From the NCBI GenBank assembly GCA_964292325.1, contig CAXYVG010000038.1, positions 1 through 32,574 on the forward strand: DNA of 32,574 nt, in the 5' to 3' direction. Position 1 is the first letter of the stretch, and every line of letters begins with the position of its first letter. Shown here piece after piece: positions 1 through 7,422 of this stretch. The notes under the pieces were generated by a model. The model saw nothing but the letters and a program-made list of their open reading frames with translations. It searched no databases and had not been told where the DNA came from. This DNA is from CTSoil-075 sp964292325 (lineage in GTDB: Bacteria > Bacillota > Negativicutes > DSM-13327). The translations under genes were made by a program, and so were the position numbers.

Positions 1-96
1 AGCAATGAAATGAATATTTCTATCGTTACTGGAAATTAGATGCGAAACCTCTGGCTAATAATTATCTGTTTTGTAGTATTTTATTAAAAAAATTCC

Positions 97-135
97 ATAA
101 AAATACACCGCCCTACCAATAAACATGAGACGGTG
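97..135 (-). terminator. Intrinsic terminator after the 26-codon ORF
   Basis: Inverted repeat CACCG (106-110) / CGGTG (131-135). On the minus strand it runs into a T-rich stretch (rc of the A-run near 97-104). It lies just below the stop codon of the small minus-strand ORF. The stem is short, so strength is uncertain. Confidence 0.5.
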
Positions 136-146
136 CTTTACATTTT

Positions 147-227
147 TTATGGCAAATTATGAAACATTGTCACTAATAGGCCTATAGTGACAATACCAAT
201 ACCTATTAATCCACATAAAACTAACAT
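147..227 (-). CDS. Very small single-span membrane peptide (26 aa)
   Basis: I do not recognise this gene. An ATG at 227-225 follows a perfect AGGAGG (rc of 235-240) with 7-base spacing, and the frame runs to a stop at 147-149. The 26-residue product begins MLVLCGLIGIGIVTIGLL and is nearly all hydrophobic, with one His-Asn-Leu-Pro tail, so it can only be a single transmembrane peptide. A terminator-like hairpin follows at once, which suggests a monocistronic unit. Small peptides of this kind act as subunits of membrane complexes (KdpF- or CydX-like) or as toxins or signals, but nothing here identifies which. The ribosome site, clean frame and terminator argue that it is real; function is unknown. 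Confidence 0.6.
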   Translation of the reverse strand: MLVLCGLIGIGIVTIGLLVTMFHNLP

Positions 228-349
228 ATTTATACCTCCTCATAGCATAGATAAATACATTATATGCAATTGGTAACGCTTATATGATGGTTTATTATAA
301 TAGAAAAATTATTACGATATACTGTAAATTAAAAAAAGGTGGTTATTAT

Positions 350-523
350 ATGAACGGAACACTCTTGCGAACAATAGCTTTTGTTATTTCATTTCTAGTA
401 ACTGGTAAAATAATGTCTTTTATTCCTCTTAACCCCGATCTTTTCTTGATTGAATTTGTGGTACTTTTTTCGCTTTTAACATTCATATTTATAAAAGTTT
501 GCGATATAATTACAAAAAAATAA
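350..523 (+). CDS. Small two-span membrane protein, function unknown (57 aa)
   Basis: Not recognised. The frame is open from 284, but the start at 350 is preferred because AAGGTGG (336-342) sits 7 bases upstream; the earlier ATG at 284 has no ribosome site. The product starts MNGTLLRTIAFVISFLVTG, has two hydrophobic segments (about residues 5-22 and 30-50), and ends in a basic IITKK tail, so it is predicted to span the membrane twice. It converges on sigG and shares a strong bidirectional terminator with it. Its location beside the sporulation block may be accidental. The conservation that would prove it is real cannot be judged here. Confidence 0.55.
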   Translation: MNGTLLRTIAFVISFLVTGKIMSFIPLNPDLFLIEFVVLFSLLTFIFIKVCDIITKK

Positions 524-526
524 TGT

Positions 527-566
527 AAATAGCCTTAGTTTGAAATTTATCGGACTAAGGCTATTT
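527..566. terminator. Bidirectional intrinsic terminator
   Basis: Perfect 13-bp inverted repeat AAATAGCCTTAGT (527-539) / ACTAAGGCTATTT (554-566) between the convergent 57-aa ORF and sigG. T-rich flanks lie on both sides, so it can end transcripts from either direction. Confidence 0.8.
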
Positions 567-572
567 CATTTC

Positions 573-1349
573 TTATATATATTTACGCATATGTCCCAAA
601 GCGGCTTTTTCCAAGCGGGAAACTTGCGCCTGAGAGATACCAATCTCATCAGCAACTTCCATTTGTGTTTTCCCTTCGAAGAAGCGTAAATTTAGTATAT
701 GTTTTTCTCGATCGCTCAATTTATATAATGCATCTTTAATAGCCACACCTTCTAACCAATTAAAATCCAAATGTTTATCATCGCTAATTTGATCCATCAC
801 AAAAATAGGATCTCCACCATCATGATAAATAGGTTCAAACAACGATATTGGTTCTTGAATCGCATCAAGGGCAAATACAATTTCTTCGCGCTCCATTTTG
901 AGTTCATCAGCAATTTCACTAATAGATGGCTCTCTAGAATGCCTACATACAAGGGAATCTCTAACCTGCAATGCTTTATAGGCAACATCACGCATAGATC
1001 GGCTAACCCTGATCGGATTATTATCTCGTAAATATCGCCGTATCTCTCCTATAATCATCGGTACCGCATAAGTAGAAAACTTAACATTTTGTGCAAGATC
1101 AAAATTATCAATGGCTTTCATCAGTCCGATACAACCAACCTGAAATAAATCATCAACATATTCACCACGATTATTAAATCTTTGAATCACACTCAATACC
1201 AATCGCAAATTCCCATATATCAGTTGTTCTCGTACGGATAACTCACCATTTTGTAAAACAACAAATAATTCACGCATTTTAGTTGCGGAAAGCACCGGGA
1301 GTTTTGCTGTATTAACACCACAAATTTCTACCTTATTGATGATCACCAT
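573..1349 (-). CDS. sigG: RNA polymerase sigma factor SigG (forespore, late)
   Basis: Sigma-70 family factor that drives late forespore genes after engulfment. The N-terminus NKVEICGVNTAKLPVL is the SigG signature that precedes region 2. Region 2 carries RLVLSVIQRFNNRGEYVDDL and the FSTYAVPMIIGEIRRYLRDN core-binding and -10-recognition helices. Region 4.2 ends with GKTQMEVADEIGISQAQVSRLEKAA. Length (258 aa) matches the family. The frame extends to an ATG at 1361, but that ATG has no ribosome site, whereas GGGAGG lies just before the ATG at 1349 (4-base spacing) and the adjacent GTG at 1346 (7 bases). The true start is one of these two. A SigF-type promoter lies about 50 bp upstream. It lies downstream of spoIIGA-sigE, the usual order in endospore formers. 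Confidence 0.95.
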   Translation of the reverse strand: MVIINKVEICGVNTAKLPVLSATKMRELFVVLQNGELSVREQLIYGNLRLVLSVIQRFNNRGEYVDDLFQVGCIGLMKAIDNFDLAQNVKFSTYAVPMIIGEIRRYLRDNNPIRVSRSMRDVAYKALQVRDSLVCRHSREPSISEIADELKMEREEIVFALDAIQEPISLFEPIYHDGGDPIFVMDQISDDKHLDFNWLEGVAIKDALYKLSDREKHILNLRFFEGKTQMEVADEIGISQAQVSRLEKAALGHMRKYI

Positions 1350-1401
1350 AACGCCTCCCATAAGTTCCCATAATCATGAAACACGATTACCGTACATGAG
1401 C

Positions 1402-1430
1402 ATTATTACCATGGTGAGTCTATTTTATTC
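1402..1430 (-). promoter_or_regulatory. SigF (or SigG) type promoter of sigG
   Basis: On the minus strand GAATA (rc of 1426-1430) is followed by exactly 15 bases and then GGTAATAAT (rc of 1402-1410). This fits the forespore SigF pattern GYWTA-N15-GGnnAnAnT. The overlapping CATGGTA also fits the SigG -10 pattern CATnnTA, which is compatible with SigF initiation followed by SigG autoregulation as in Bacillus. It ends about 50 bp before the sigG start. Confidence 0.65.
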
Positions 1431-1604
1431 ATCATCCACTGCAAGGATCAGCTCATAAAAAGGCACTTTTTGTAAAATAAACATCTGAAAAAATACCGAG
1501 TTCTTCTTGCCCCCTTGTATCTCCAGCAACAAAAAAAAATGCGATAAGATTATATTTTTTTCAAATTGTCATCTGATCAAATGCTACTCTCCTATTAGAA
1601 AACG
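1431..1604. other. Gene-free stretch between sigG promoter and terminator
   Basis: No gene is supported. On the minus strand two frames stay open for about 35-45 codons, but neither has an ATG near its beginning or a ribosome site. One of them would run into the sigG promoter. It may be decayed coding DNA. Confidence 0.4.
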
Positions 1605-1651
1605 AAAAAAACAGTTCAGACTTTTAAAGCAAAAGTCTGAACTGTTTTTTT
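1605..1651. terminator. Strong bidirectional terminator below the His-rich gene
   Basis: Inverted repeat with about 20-bp arms (1605-1625 and 1631-1651), core ACAGTTCAGACTTTT / AAAAGTCTGAACTGT, loop AAAGC, with A and T runs at the two ends. It isolates the His-rich gene from sigG. Confidence 0.85.
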
Positions 1652-1679
1652 AATTACGATCTTTGAATCATACTCAGTT

Positions 1680-1991
1680 TTAGTTATCAAGAATTAAATC
1701 CAATTCATCATGAGCAATACGCCTCATATTTTCTTCATGTCTTTCTATTTCGCGATTTTGGCGTTCCTGCCATTCACGGTTACTCTCATGTGGGCGGTGT
1801 CTCATTTCATGTCCATGACGTTCCCGTTCTACGTGTTCCCTTCCCTGTCTGTCGTGATGACCATGGCGATCATCTTGTTGCTGGATGGATTGAATATGTA
1901 GAGGTGAAGCTTCGATTGCCGATGTACCTAAACCGATTTGCATCATACCTATCATTGAAAAAACTGCTACACTTTTGATTATATTTTTCAC
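1680..1991 (-). CDS. Secreted His/Arg/Glu-rich small protein
   Basis: Unrecognised. The start is a GTG at 1991 with AGGGAGTG about 8-9 bases upstream. The N-terminus MKNIIKSVAVFSMIGMMQIG is a basic residue pair followed by a hydrophobic core. Cleavage is likely near TSA-IEA or IEA-SPL (residues 24-30), so the product should be exported. The mature part of about 75 residues is low-complexity, with roughly 11 His and 13 Arg mixed with Glu, Gln and Asp (for example DRHGHHDRQGREH), predicted helical, and no Cys. His-rich secreted proteins often bind metals; a spore-coat or envelope role is suggested only by its place between sigE and sigG. An extended -10 (TGCTATAAT, rc of 2022-2030) lies about 30 bp upstream, and a strong terminator follows. 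Confidence 0.65.
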   Translation of the reverse strand: MKNIIKSVAVFSMIGMMQIGLGTSAIEASPLHIQSIQQQDDRHGHHDRQGREHVERERHGHEMRHRPHESNREWQERQNREIERHEENMRRIAHDELDLILDN

Positions 1992-2063
1992 AAAAATTCA
2001 CTCCCTTTATTTTCTATTTCAATTATAGCATGAGAATGTGACAAAAGTATGACGAATTGGTAA

Positions 2064-2801
2064 TTAACCCATTTTTATCATGTCTTTTTTCATCTTTTTT
2101 AATATCCGCTTTTCCAATCGTGATATATAAGATTGCGATATACCGAGCATATCAGCTACAGTCTTTTGTGTACGCTCTAATCCATCATCATTTAAACCAA
2201 ATCTAAGCTCCATAATGCGACGTTCTCTACCACATAATTTACTCATCGCAGTATGTAGTAGAACCTTGTCGACTTCCTCTTCTACTGATTTATAAATAAT
2301 ATCATTTTCCGTACCTAATACATCCGATAGTAGTAGTTCATTGCCATCCCAATCAATATTAAGAGGTTCATCAAAAGATACCTCTGAGCGGGTTTTATTA
2401 TTGCGACGTAGATACATTAGAATTTCATTTTCGATACATCTTGATGCATAAGTAGCAAGCTTAATGCGTTTCACTGGATCAAAAGTATTAACAGCCTTAA
2501 TAAGACCAATTGTGCCTATACTAACTAAATCTTCAATCCCAACGCCAGTATTTTCAAATTTACGAGCAATGTATACCACTAAACGTAAATTTCTTTCAAT
2601 AAATATGCTTTTTACCGTATTATCACCATCTTGCAAACGAGTCAATAAAAACATTTCCTCATCATTACTTAAAGGAGGCGGTAATACTTCTGTACTGCCA
2701 ACATAAAAAACCTCCTGATATTTTAATAATCGTAACATTTGCAAAATAGCAATCATCTTCAATTTGATCGTTAGCGTAATCATCTGCCATTTCATACACA
2801 T
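2064..2801 (-). CDS. sigE: Pro-sigma-E, mother-cell sporulation sigma factor
   Basis: Early mother-cell sigma factor made as a membrane-bound precursor. The first ~32 residues form the hydrophobic pro-sequence. By alignment from memory with Bacillus SigE (DEVY/YIGG), processing would fall between VF and YVGS (after residue 32). The mature part contains ALPPP-like VLPPPLSNDEE, RNLRLVVYIARKFENTG (region 2.1), KLATYASRCIENEILMYLRR (2.4) and a C-terminal helix-turn-helix VADMLGISQSYISRLEKR. Length 245 is normal. The ATG at 2801 is chosen because AGGAGG is 7 bases upstream. The start overlaps the end of spoIIGA by 10 bases, so the two are translationally coupled and share its promoter. Confidence 0.97.
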   Translation of the reverse strand: MCMKWQMITLTIKLKMIAILQMLRLLKYQEVFYVGSTEVLPPPLSNDEEMFLLTRLQDGDNTVKSIFIERNLRLVVYIARKFENTGVGIEDLVSIGTIGLIKAVNTFDPVKRIKLATYASRCIENEILMYLRRNNKTRSEVSFDEPLNIDWDGNELLLSDVLGTENDIIYKSVEEEVDKVLLHTAMSKLCGRERRIMELRFGLNDDGLERTQKTVADMLGISQSYISRLEKRILKKMKKDMIKMG

Positions 2802-3718
2802 ATGCCTACCTCCTCTTTTTTACTTAGTTCATTGACTATCTGAGGATGTAACAACGCATTATAAGCTCTATCCCCTGATAAAAAGCCACTGTAAATTGCA
2901 ATCACTGCATCAGTGACATCAATACTGTCATGTTTACTCCATACCACTATATGATCCATACGAAAAGCCAATAACATACTCTCACTACCAATCCCATGAT
3001 ACGGAATGACTTGTATCCGTGATATCCACTCCAAATCTTCACATTTTTCCAAATTAGCAATCCAACTACTCGGCGTATTGTTTTGTAAAAATTCAACTAC
3101 CTGCTGACTTACAATTGACTCTATCGCATGTTGATTTACGATGATGACAGGCTTATGACCCACTACCGTATATAATCCATTACCTGTATCAAGCATCGCA
3201 GTCAGTTCAATCATCTGCCCCTTATAGATAAGCCTTATCTGATATAAGTTTTGCTCAAGAGTAGCACGCGATAACAATCTGCGTAAAACAGTCATAATCA
3301 AAAACACACCTAGCAAACTTCCCCAAAGCAGATTTTCCCAAGATAGATTCTTCATCACGATCTCACAACTCCCAAAATCATTACTAGTTTGCCAAAAATA
3401 TAACCAACCAGCTACAGCCCCACCTAACGTAAAGGCTATCACATAAAAAAAAGTCATAAGCAAAAGTAGTTTACGTCTCGGTTGCAAGCCAAAAGCGGAT
3501 AAAACTAGTAGGACCGAAATCAGAATTTTATATACTGGTTGCTGAATGATCATCATACTTGGCAACATACTCACCAAAACGTAACCACTCCCAATCGTTG
3601 CAACAAATAGAATACGCCACAAATTATAGTTCACACCTGTCGTGATGGCTGTTAATAATAAAATCGTACTATTCATTATGATATTGATAATAAAAAGGAT
3701 ATCCGCATATACATACAT
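2792..3718 (-). CDS. spoIIGA: Sporulation sigma-E processing peptidase SpoIIGA
   Basis: Membrane-embedded aspartic protease that cleaves pro-SigE at the septum once SpoIIR signals from the forespore. Several hydrophobic segments fill the first ~150 residues. The C-terminal half is the protease domain with the single catalytic motif DTGN (Asp177 counting from the chosen start; Asp183 in B. subtilis), preceded by a hydrophobic strand IELTAML. The frame is open to 3751, but the ATG at 3718 (MYVYADILFIIN) is best because AGGCAGGG lies 7 bases upstream, and MYVY(A/L)D is the family's usual start. It is followed directly by its substrate gene sigE. Length 308 aa is normal. Confidence 0.95.
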   Translation of the reverse strand: MYVYADILFIINIIMNSTILLLTAITTGVNYNLWRILFVATIGSGYVLVSMLPSMMIIQQPVYKILISVLLVLSAFGLQPRRKLLLLMTFFYVIAFTLGGAVAGWLYFWQTSNDFGSCEIVMKNLSWENLLWGSLLGVFLIMTVLRRLLSRATLEQNLYQIRLIYKGQMIELTAMLDTGNGLYTVVGHKPVIIVNQHAIESIVSQQVVEFLQNNTPSSWIANLEKCEDLEWISRIQVIPYHGIGSESMLLAFRMDHIVVWSKHDSIDVTDAVIAIYSGFLSGDRAYNALLHPQIVNELSKKEEVGICV

Positions 3719-3805
3719 AATCATACCCTGCCTATCGATTGTTATAGCCAAGTCCCTAGTATGCTTTTCATCGAACTCTAGTATCGGATTGCATAAGGTA
3801 TTCCT

Positions 3806-3838
3806 ATTATACCAAATAGTTTTTTCATATTTTGTAAA
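3806..3838 (-). promoter_or_regulatory. Probable spoIIGA-sigE promoter with wide spacing
   Basis: The minus strand reads TTTACA (rc 3833-3838), 21 bases, then a perfect TATAAT (rc 3806-3811), about 90 bp before spoIIGA. The B. subtilis spoIIG promoter is known for an over-long -35/-10 spacing and Spo0A dependence. A loose Spo0A-box-like TTCGATG lies downstream (rc about 3769-3775). I see no perfect TGTCGAA box. Confidence 0.45.
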
Positions 3839-3882
3839 TATATGGTAGTGTTATACAAAAATCATCTTCCAAAAAAATACAA

Positions 3883-3920
3883 AAAAAGCCTATGAAAACA
3901 TATGTTTTCATAGGCTTTTT
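3883..3920. terminator. Terminator after ftsZ
   Basis: A perfect 38-bp palindrome centred at 3901/3902 (AAAAAGCCTATGAAAACA and its complement). Its T-run on the minus strand ends the ftsA-ftsZ transcript and separates it from spoIIGA. Confidence 0.9.
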
Positions 3921-3939
3921 CCTCAAATAACCAAAAATT

Positions 3940-4998
3940 TTATCTTCTCATCCATGCAGGTATATCTAAATCTCTAACCTTAAACGGTTCGATCGTTGAG
4001 TTTGGAGCTACACTTTCACTTTTACCTGTCTGGATATTAAGAGGTCTGCCATCAAATCCAGTAGCAATTACAGTAACACGTACTTCATCTTGAAATTGTT
4101 CATCAATAACGGCACCGAATATAATATTTGCTTCTGGATCAACAGCATCCGAAATAATCGCGGCTGCCTCATTGACTTCTAACAAACCTAGGCTTGGGCC
4201 ACCAGTAATATTTAAAAGAACACCTCTAGCACCTTCAATGGATGTTTCTAATAATGGACTTTTAATCGCAGCCTCAGCCGCCGTAACAGCCCGATTATCA
4301 CCCGATCCATAACCAATTCCCATTAATGCAGATCCTGTATCTGTCATAATGGTCTTAACATCAGCAAAGTCCAAATTAATTAATCCTGGTACTGCAATCA
4401 AATCAGAAATGCCTTGTACACCTTGCCTTAGTACATCATCCGCAATTCGAAAAGCATCCATCATAGATGTACGTTTATCAGCAACTTGTAGCAAGCGATC
4501 ATTCGGTATCGTAATGAGAGTATCTACTTTCTCTTTTAATTTAGTAGTTCCAGTTTCGGCCTGTCCTTGGCGTCTACGTCCTTCAAAGGAGAAAGGTTTG
4601 GTAACAACACCAACTGTTAATGCTCCTATTTCTTTCGCACATTCAGCAACAACAGGAGCTGCCCCTGTCCCAGTTCCGCCTCCCATTCCAGCCGTAACAA
4701 ATACCATATCAGCACCTTGTAGTGCTTTAATTATTTCATCACGGCTTTCCTGAGCCGCTTTTTCTCCAATTTCGGGATTTGCTCCTGCACCAAGTCCTTT
4801 GGTCAGTTTTTCACCTATTTGAATCCGGTAAGGAGCTTGAGAATGCATCAATGCTTGGGCATCCGTATTGACAGATATAAACTCAACACCACTAAGTCCA
4901 GCAGCAATCATACGATTGACAGCATTATTACCACCACCACCAACACCTATAACTTTTATTGCAGCAAATCGATCCAAATCCATATCTAATTCAAGCAT
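3940..4998 (-). CDS. ftsZ: Cell division GTPase FtsZ
   Basis: Tubulin-like GTPase that polymerises into the Z-ring at midcell and at the polar sporulation septum. The N-terminal nucleotide-binding domain has VIGVGGGGNNAVNRM (residues ~16-30) and the tubulin signature GGGTGTG at 106-112. The T7 synergy loop NLDFADVKTIM follows in the middle. After a short linker the conserved C-terminal peptide DLDIPAWMRR closes the protein; this is the docking site for FtsA and other partners. The 352-aa length is normal. The ribosome site AAGGAGG precedes the ATG. ftsA lies 30 bp upstream on the same strand, and a palindromic terminator follows, so this is the last gene of the dcw run. Confidence 0.99.
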   Translation of the reverse strand: MLELDMDLDRFAAIKVIGVGGGGNNAVNRMIAAGLSGVEFISVNTDAQALMHSQAPYRIQIGEKLTKGLGAGANPEIGEKAAQESRDEIIKALQGADMVFVTAGMGGGTGTGAAPVVAECAKEIGALTVGVVTKPFSFEGRRRQGQAETGTTKLKEKVDTLITIPNDRLLQVADKRTSMMDAFRIADDVLRQGVQGISDLIAVPGLINLDFADVKTIMTDTGSALMGIGYGSGDNRAVTAAEAAIKSPLLETSIEGARGVLLNITGGPSLGLLEVNEAAAIISDAVDPEANIIFGAVIDEQFQDEVRVTVIATGFDGRPLNIQTGKSESVAPNSTIEPFKVRDLDIPAWMRR

Positions 4999-5028
4999 GG
5001 GAAAATTCCTCCTTGTTTATTACAATAT

Positions 5029-6219
5029 TTAACGATTCATGATTTTTTTAAATTTACATAATAAAGAGTGCCAAATACCATCATTCACTTGAATATCTGG
5101 TAGATGATTCACCGCATATGTCAGTACTCCATAACAAGCAGTATTCATTGGCGAAGCATATTCCGGTTGCAATTCTTTGGGAATAACAACCCCAATGGGT
5201 ATACCAAATAATTTTTCTATACTATCGCTAAAACTTGGCATAGCTCCACAACCACCGGTTATAAAAATCTTTTCAATATTATGTTCCATTGTAGAAGATT
5301 TTAAATAATCATGTATCAAATAAACAATTTCCTCTATTCGACTCTCTACTATATCATATAGAAAATCATAGGAAATTTCTTTATCGGTTGTTCCATAATC
5401 ATTACAATCTAACATAATATTCTGTCCACGTAAATTTTTGCCCAGTTTTGCGTAATACTTTTTAATTTCTTCAGCATGGTTAAAACTAATACCAAGACCT
5501 TTCATTATATCACTAGTGATATAATCTCCACCTAACGGCAGTGACACTGCTAGATCGAGCTGCATACCACGATATAACACTAAGTCTGTTGTTCCTGCGC
5601 CAATATCCATAAATAGAGTTTTCTTCTCTTCTATGGACGATAACACTTGCGTAGTAATCATTGAATTCGCCACTACACCAAGAACATGGATTCCTACATT
5701 TTCCACGGCCTCCACCAATCGATTCAATGTTGCTTTAAGCATTGTTACAATTTGTACTTCCACTTCTAGTCGAGCACACTTTTGATGTAATGGAATATTT
5801 ACTTGCCTCTGCTTATCAACAAGAAAGCTTTTCGGTAAAATATGTAGAACTTCATAATCATCCGATACACTTGCTACTATAGCCGCCTGATATACACGCT
5901 CAATATCTTCATAGGTAACCGCAGCTGTAGATAATGGCGCAATACTACCAGTGCTACTTATAAAATGAATATCTGTACCACCGATACCAATATAAGCATC
6001 TTTAACTGAAATATTCGTAGCCATAATGGCACATTCAACAGCCTGACTAATTGACATAGCCAGTGCCTCTACATCCGTAATAGCACCTTTCACAAAACCC
6101 GCTGTTGGCATAGTGCCATTCCCTGCCACTAAAATATTCCGATTTACCCCCATTGCGCCGATAAATACCTTGGTATTCATCGTCCCAACATCAATTCCTA
6201 AGATATGCCTGTTATCCAT
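5029..6219 (-). CDS. ftsA: Cell division protein FtsA (Z-ring membrane anchor)
   Basis: Actin-like ATPase that tethers FtsZ to the membrane. The phosphate-1 loop is HILGIDVGTMNTKVF near the N-terminus. The SHS2/1C subdomain lies at about residues 80-160. Phosphate 2 is LFMDIGAGTTDLVLY and the adenosine motif is IFITGGCGAMP. The last residues (WHSLLCKFKKIMNR) form the amphipathic membrane-targeting helix. The frame opens with a GTG at 6231, but the ATG at 6219 (MDNRHILG) has GAGGG 5 bases before it and fits the family start. It directly precedes ftsZ, its binding partner. Confidence 0.97.
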   Translation of the reverse strand: MDNRHILGIDVGTMNTKVFIGAMGVNRNILVAGNGTMPTAGFVKGAITDVEALAMSISQAVECAIMATNISVKDAYIGIGGTDIHFISSTGSIAPLSTAAVTYEDIERVYQAAIVASVSDDYEVLHILPKSFLVDKQRQVNIPLHQKCARLEVEVQIVTMLKATLNRLVEAVENVGIHVLGVVANSMITTQVLSSIEEKKTLFMDIGAGTTDLVLYRGMQLDLAVSLPLGGDYITSDIMKGLGISFNHAEEIKKYYAKLGKNLRGQNIMLDCNDYGTTDKEISYDFLYDIVESRIEEIVYLIHDYLKSSTMEHNIEKIFITGGCGAMPSFSDSIEKLFGIPIGVVIPKELQPEYASPMNTACYGVLTYAVNHLPDIQVNDGIWHSLLCKFKKIMNR

Positions 6220-6366
6220 GTCTACCCTCACACAGTAAAATTATAATTCTTCCATATATTTCAACGCTTTTTCAGAATTTCCTTTTTTTTATTCTAATAA
6301 AAATACATATATCCTAATAAGATGTATCAAAAGTCCTATACATTCTGAAAAAATAAGAAATTTTTA

Positions 6367-6696
6367 TTATTTTTTTAAAAAATACCGACGCATAATTGCT
6401 AAATTTTGAAAGATTCGTAAGCCAAAAGCTAATAAGGACACATAATACAAATCAATACCCAATCGATCCCCAACATATACCAATCCCGCAGCCATTAATG
6501 CGTTTGTAAAAAATCCAGTAATAAATACTGTATTATCAAACTTTTCTTCTGCTCCCGCTCTGAGCCCACCAAAAACGGAGTCCAATGAAGCAAGTAATGC
6601 AACTGACATAAATTTAGCATATTCAACGGGTATTGTTAATGGAAAGAAAGCACCAATAATAAGACCGACTATCAATCCAATCAGCGGCAAAACCAT
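6367..6696 (-). CDS. sbp: Small basic protein Sbp (DUF1290)
   Basis: A 109-residue membrane protein of the DUF1290 family, regularly found between divIB/DUF881 genes and ftsA in Firmicutes. Three hydrophobic segments are visible (residues ~3-20, 25-42, 58-75), and the basic tail is RIFQNLAIMRRYFLKK. The motif LASLDSVFGGLRAG is typical of the family. Its biochemical role is not established. The ATG overlaps the last base of the DUF881 gene, so the two are probably coupled. Confidence 0.85.
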   Translation of the reverse strand: MVLPLIGLIVGLIIGAFFPLTIPVEYAKFMSVALLASLDSVFGGLRAGAEEKFDNTVFITGFFTNALMAAGLVYVGDRLGIDLYYVSLLAFGLRIFQNLAIMRRYFLKK

Positions 6697-7388
6697 TATT
6701 TATCACCTTCCTTTGCTGGTTTACCATATTCAAAACGGAAGGTTCCCTTATAGGCAGGAATTTGCACCAAATCTTGTTTTTTTACAGATACTTGAATACC
6801 CCAAAATTGCAATGTTTCGATCACGCCGCCTCTCATTTTAAGAGAATTTTCTAGTGTCTGCGGTTCACCAATGACTCTTATCTCATACGGAGGCGAATAA
6901 CGAGTATTATTTACCGATAGAGTTGGACCAGCACAACGAATTTCTGAAGTAGCAATTAAACGTTGCTCATTAATAGAAATAGCCTCTGCACCAGCTGCCC
7001 ATAATTCGTTAATCACTTTCAAAATATCTTCATCATGTATTAAATATAAGTTCGGATTGTCGCCTACTTTCGCTGTTCTCTTACTATCATCAACCGTTAT
7101 CGTAAGTCCCTTCCCTTCTAATGCAACTACACCAGCACCCATTCTAACATTTTCGGCTCCTTTTGCGATGGACTCGTTCTCTGGTGTCTGACGTAATTCA
7201 TGAATCTGTTTTAATAACATATCACGTTCCTTTTCCGTCTGACTCAAACGTTGCGATAAATCTTCAATACGTTGAAATGGAATACTTGACCTAATATCTT
7301 GCGTTGTACGAAATTGCACTGCCAACATAAACCCTAGTACAATACAGACTAAGGCAATAGCGGCCTGTCCCTGTCGAATCGGTAACAA
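6696..7388 (-). CDS. DUF881 family membrane protein (YlxW/YlxX type)
   Basis: A division-cluster protein of unknown biochemical role. One transmembrane segment (residues ~10-26, AIALVCIVLGFMLAVQF) is followed by a coiled coil (about 35-68, SQRLSQTEKERDMLLKQI). The extracytoplasmic DUF881 domain then shows GKGLTITVDDSKR, ILKVINELWAAGAEAISINEQRL and the C-terminal PAYKGTFRFEYGKP. The start is a TTG at 7388 supported by AAGGGAG about 9-10 bases upstream. The layout (one anchor, coiled coil, outside domain) resembles divisome accessory proteins. It sits between ftsQ and sbp in the usual Firmicute order. Confidence 0.85.
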   Translation of the reverse strand: MLPIRQGQAAIALVCIVLGFMLAVQFRTTQDIRSSIPFQRIEDLSQRLSQTEKERDMLLKQIHELRQTPENESIAKGAENVRMGAGVVALEGKGLTITVDDSKRTAKVGDNPNLYLIHDEDILKVINELWAAGAEAISINEQRLIATSEIRCAGPTLSVNNTRYSPPYEIRVIGEPQTLENSLKMRGGVIETLQFWGIQVSVKKQDLVQIPAYKGTFRFEYGKPAKEGDK

Positions 7389-7422
7389 CTTTTTTCGCTC
7401 CCTTCTTTGATAAACAATTGTA

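Noticed and set aside
1..39. Possible 3' end of a plus-strand gene at the left edge
   Set aside because: Only 12 codons before a stop; too short to tell from random sequence.
1424..1590. Open minus-strand frames of about 35-45 codons upstream of sigG
   Set aside because: No ATG near the beginning, no ribosome site, poly-T tract inside, and overlap with the sigG promoter.
4349..4753. Long opposite-strand open frames inside ftsZ, murA and the RND gene
   Set aside because: They are mirror-frame shadows of well-identified genes with no ribosome sites or recognisable domains.
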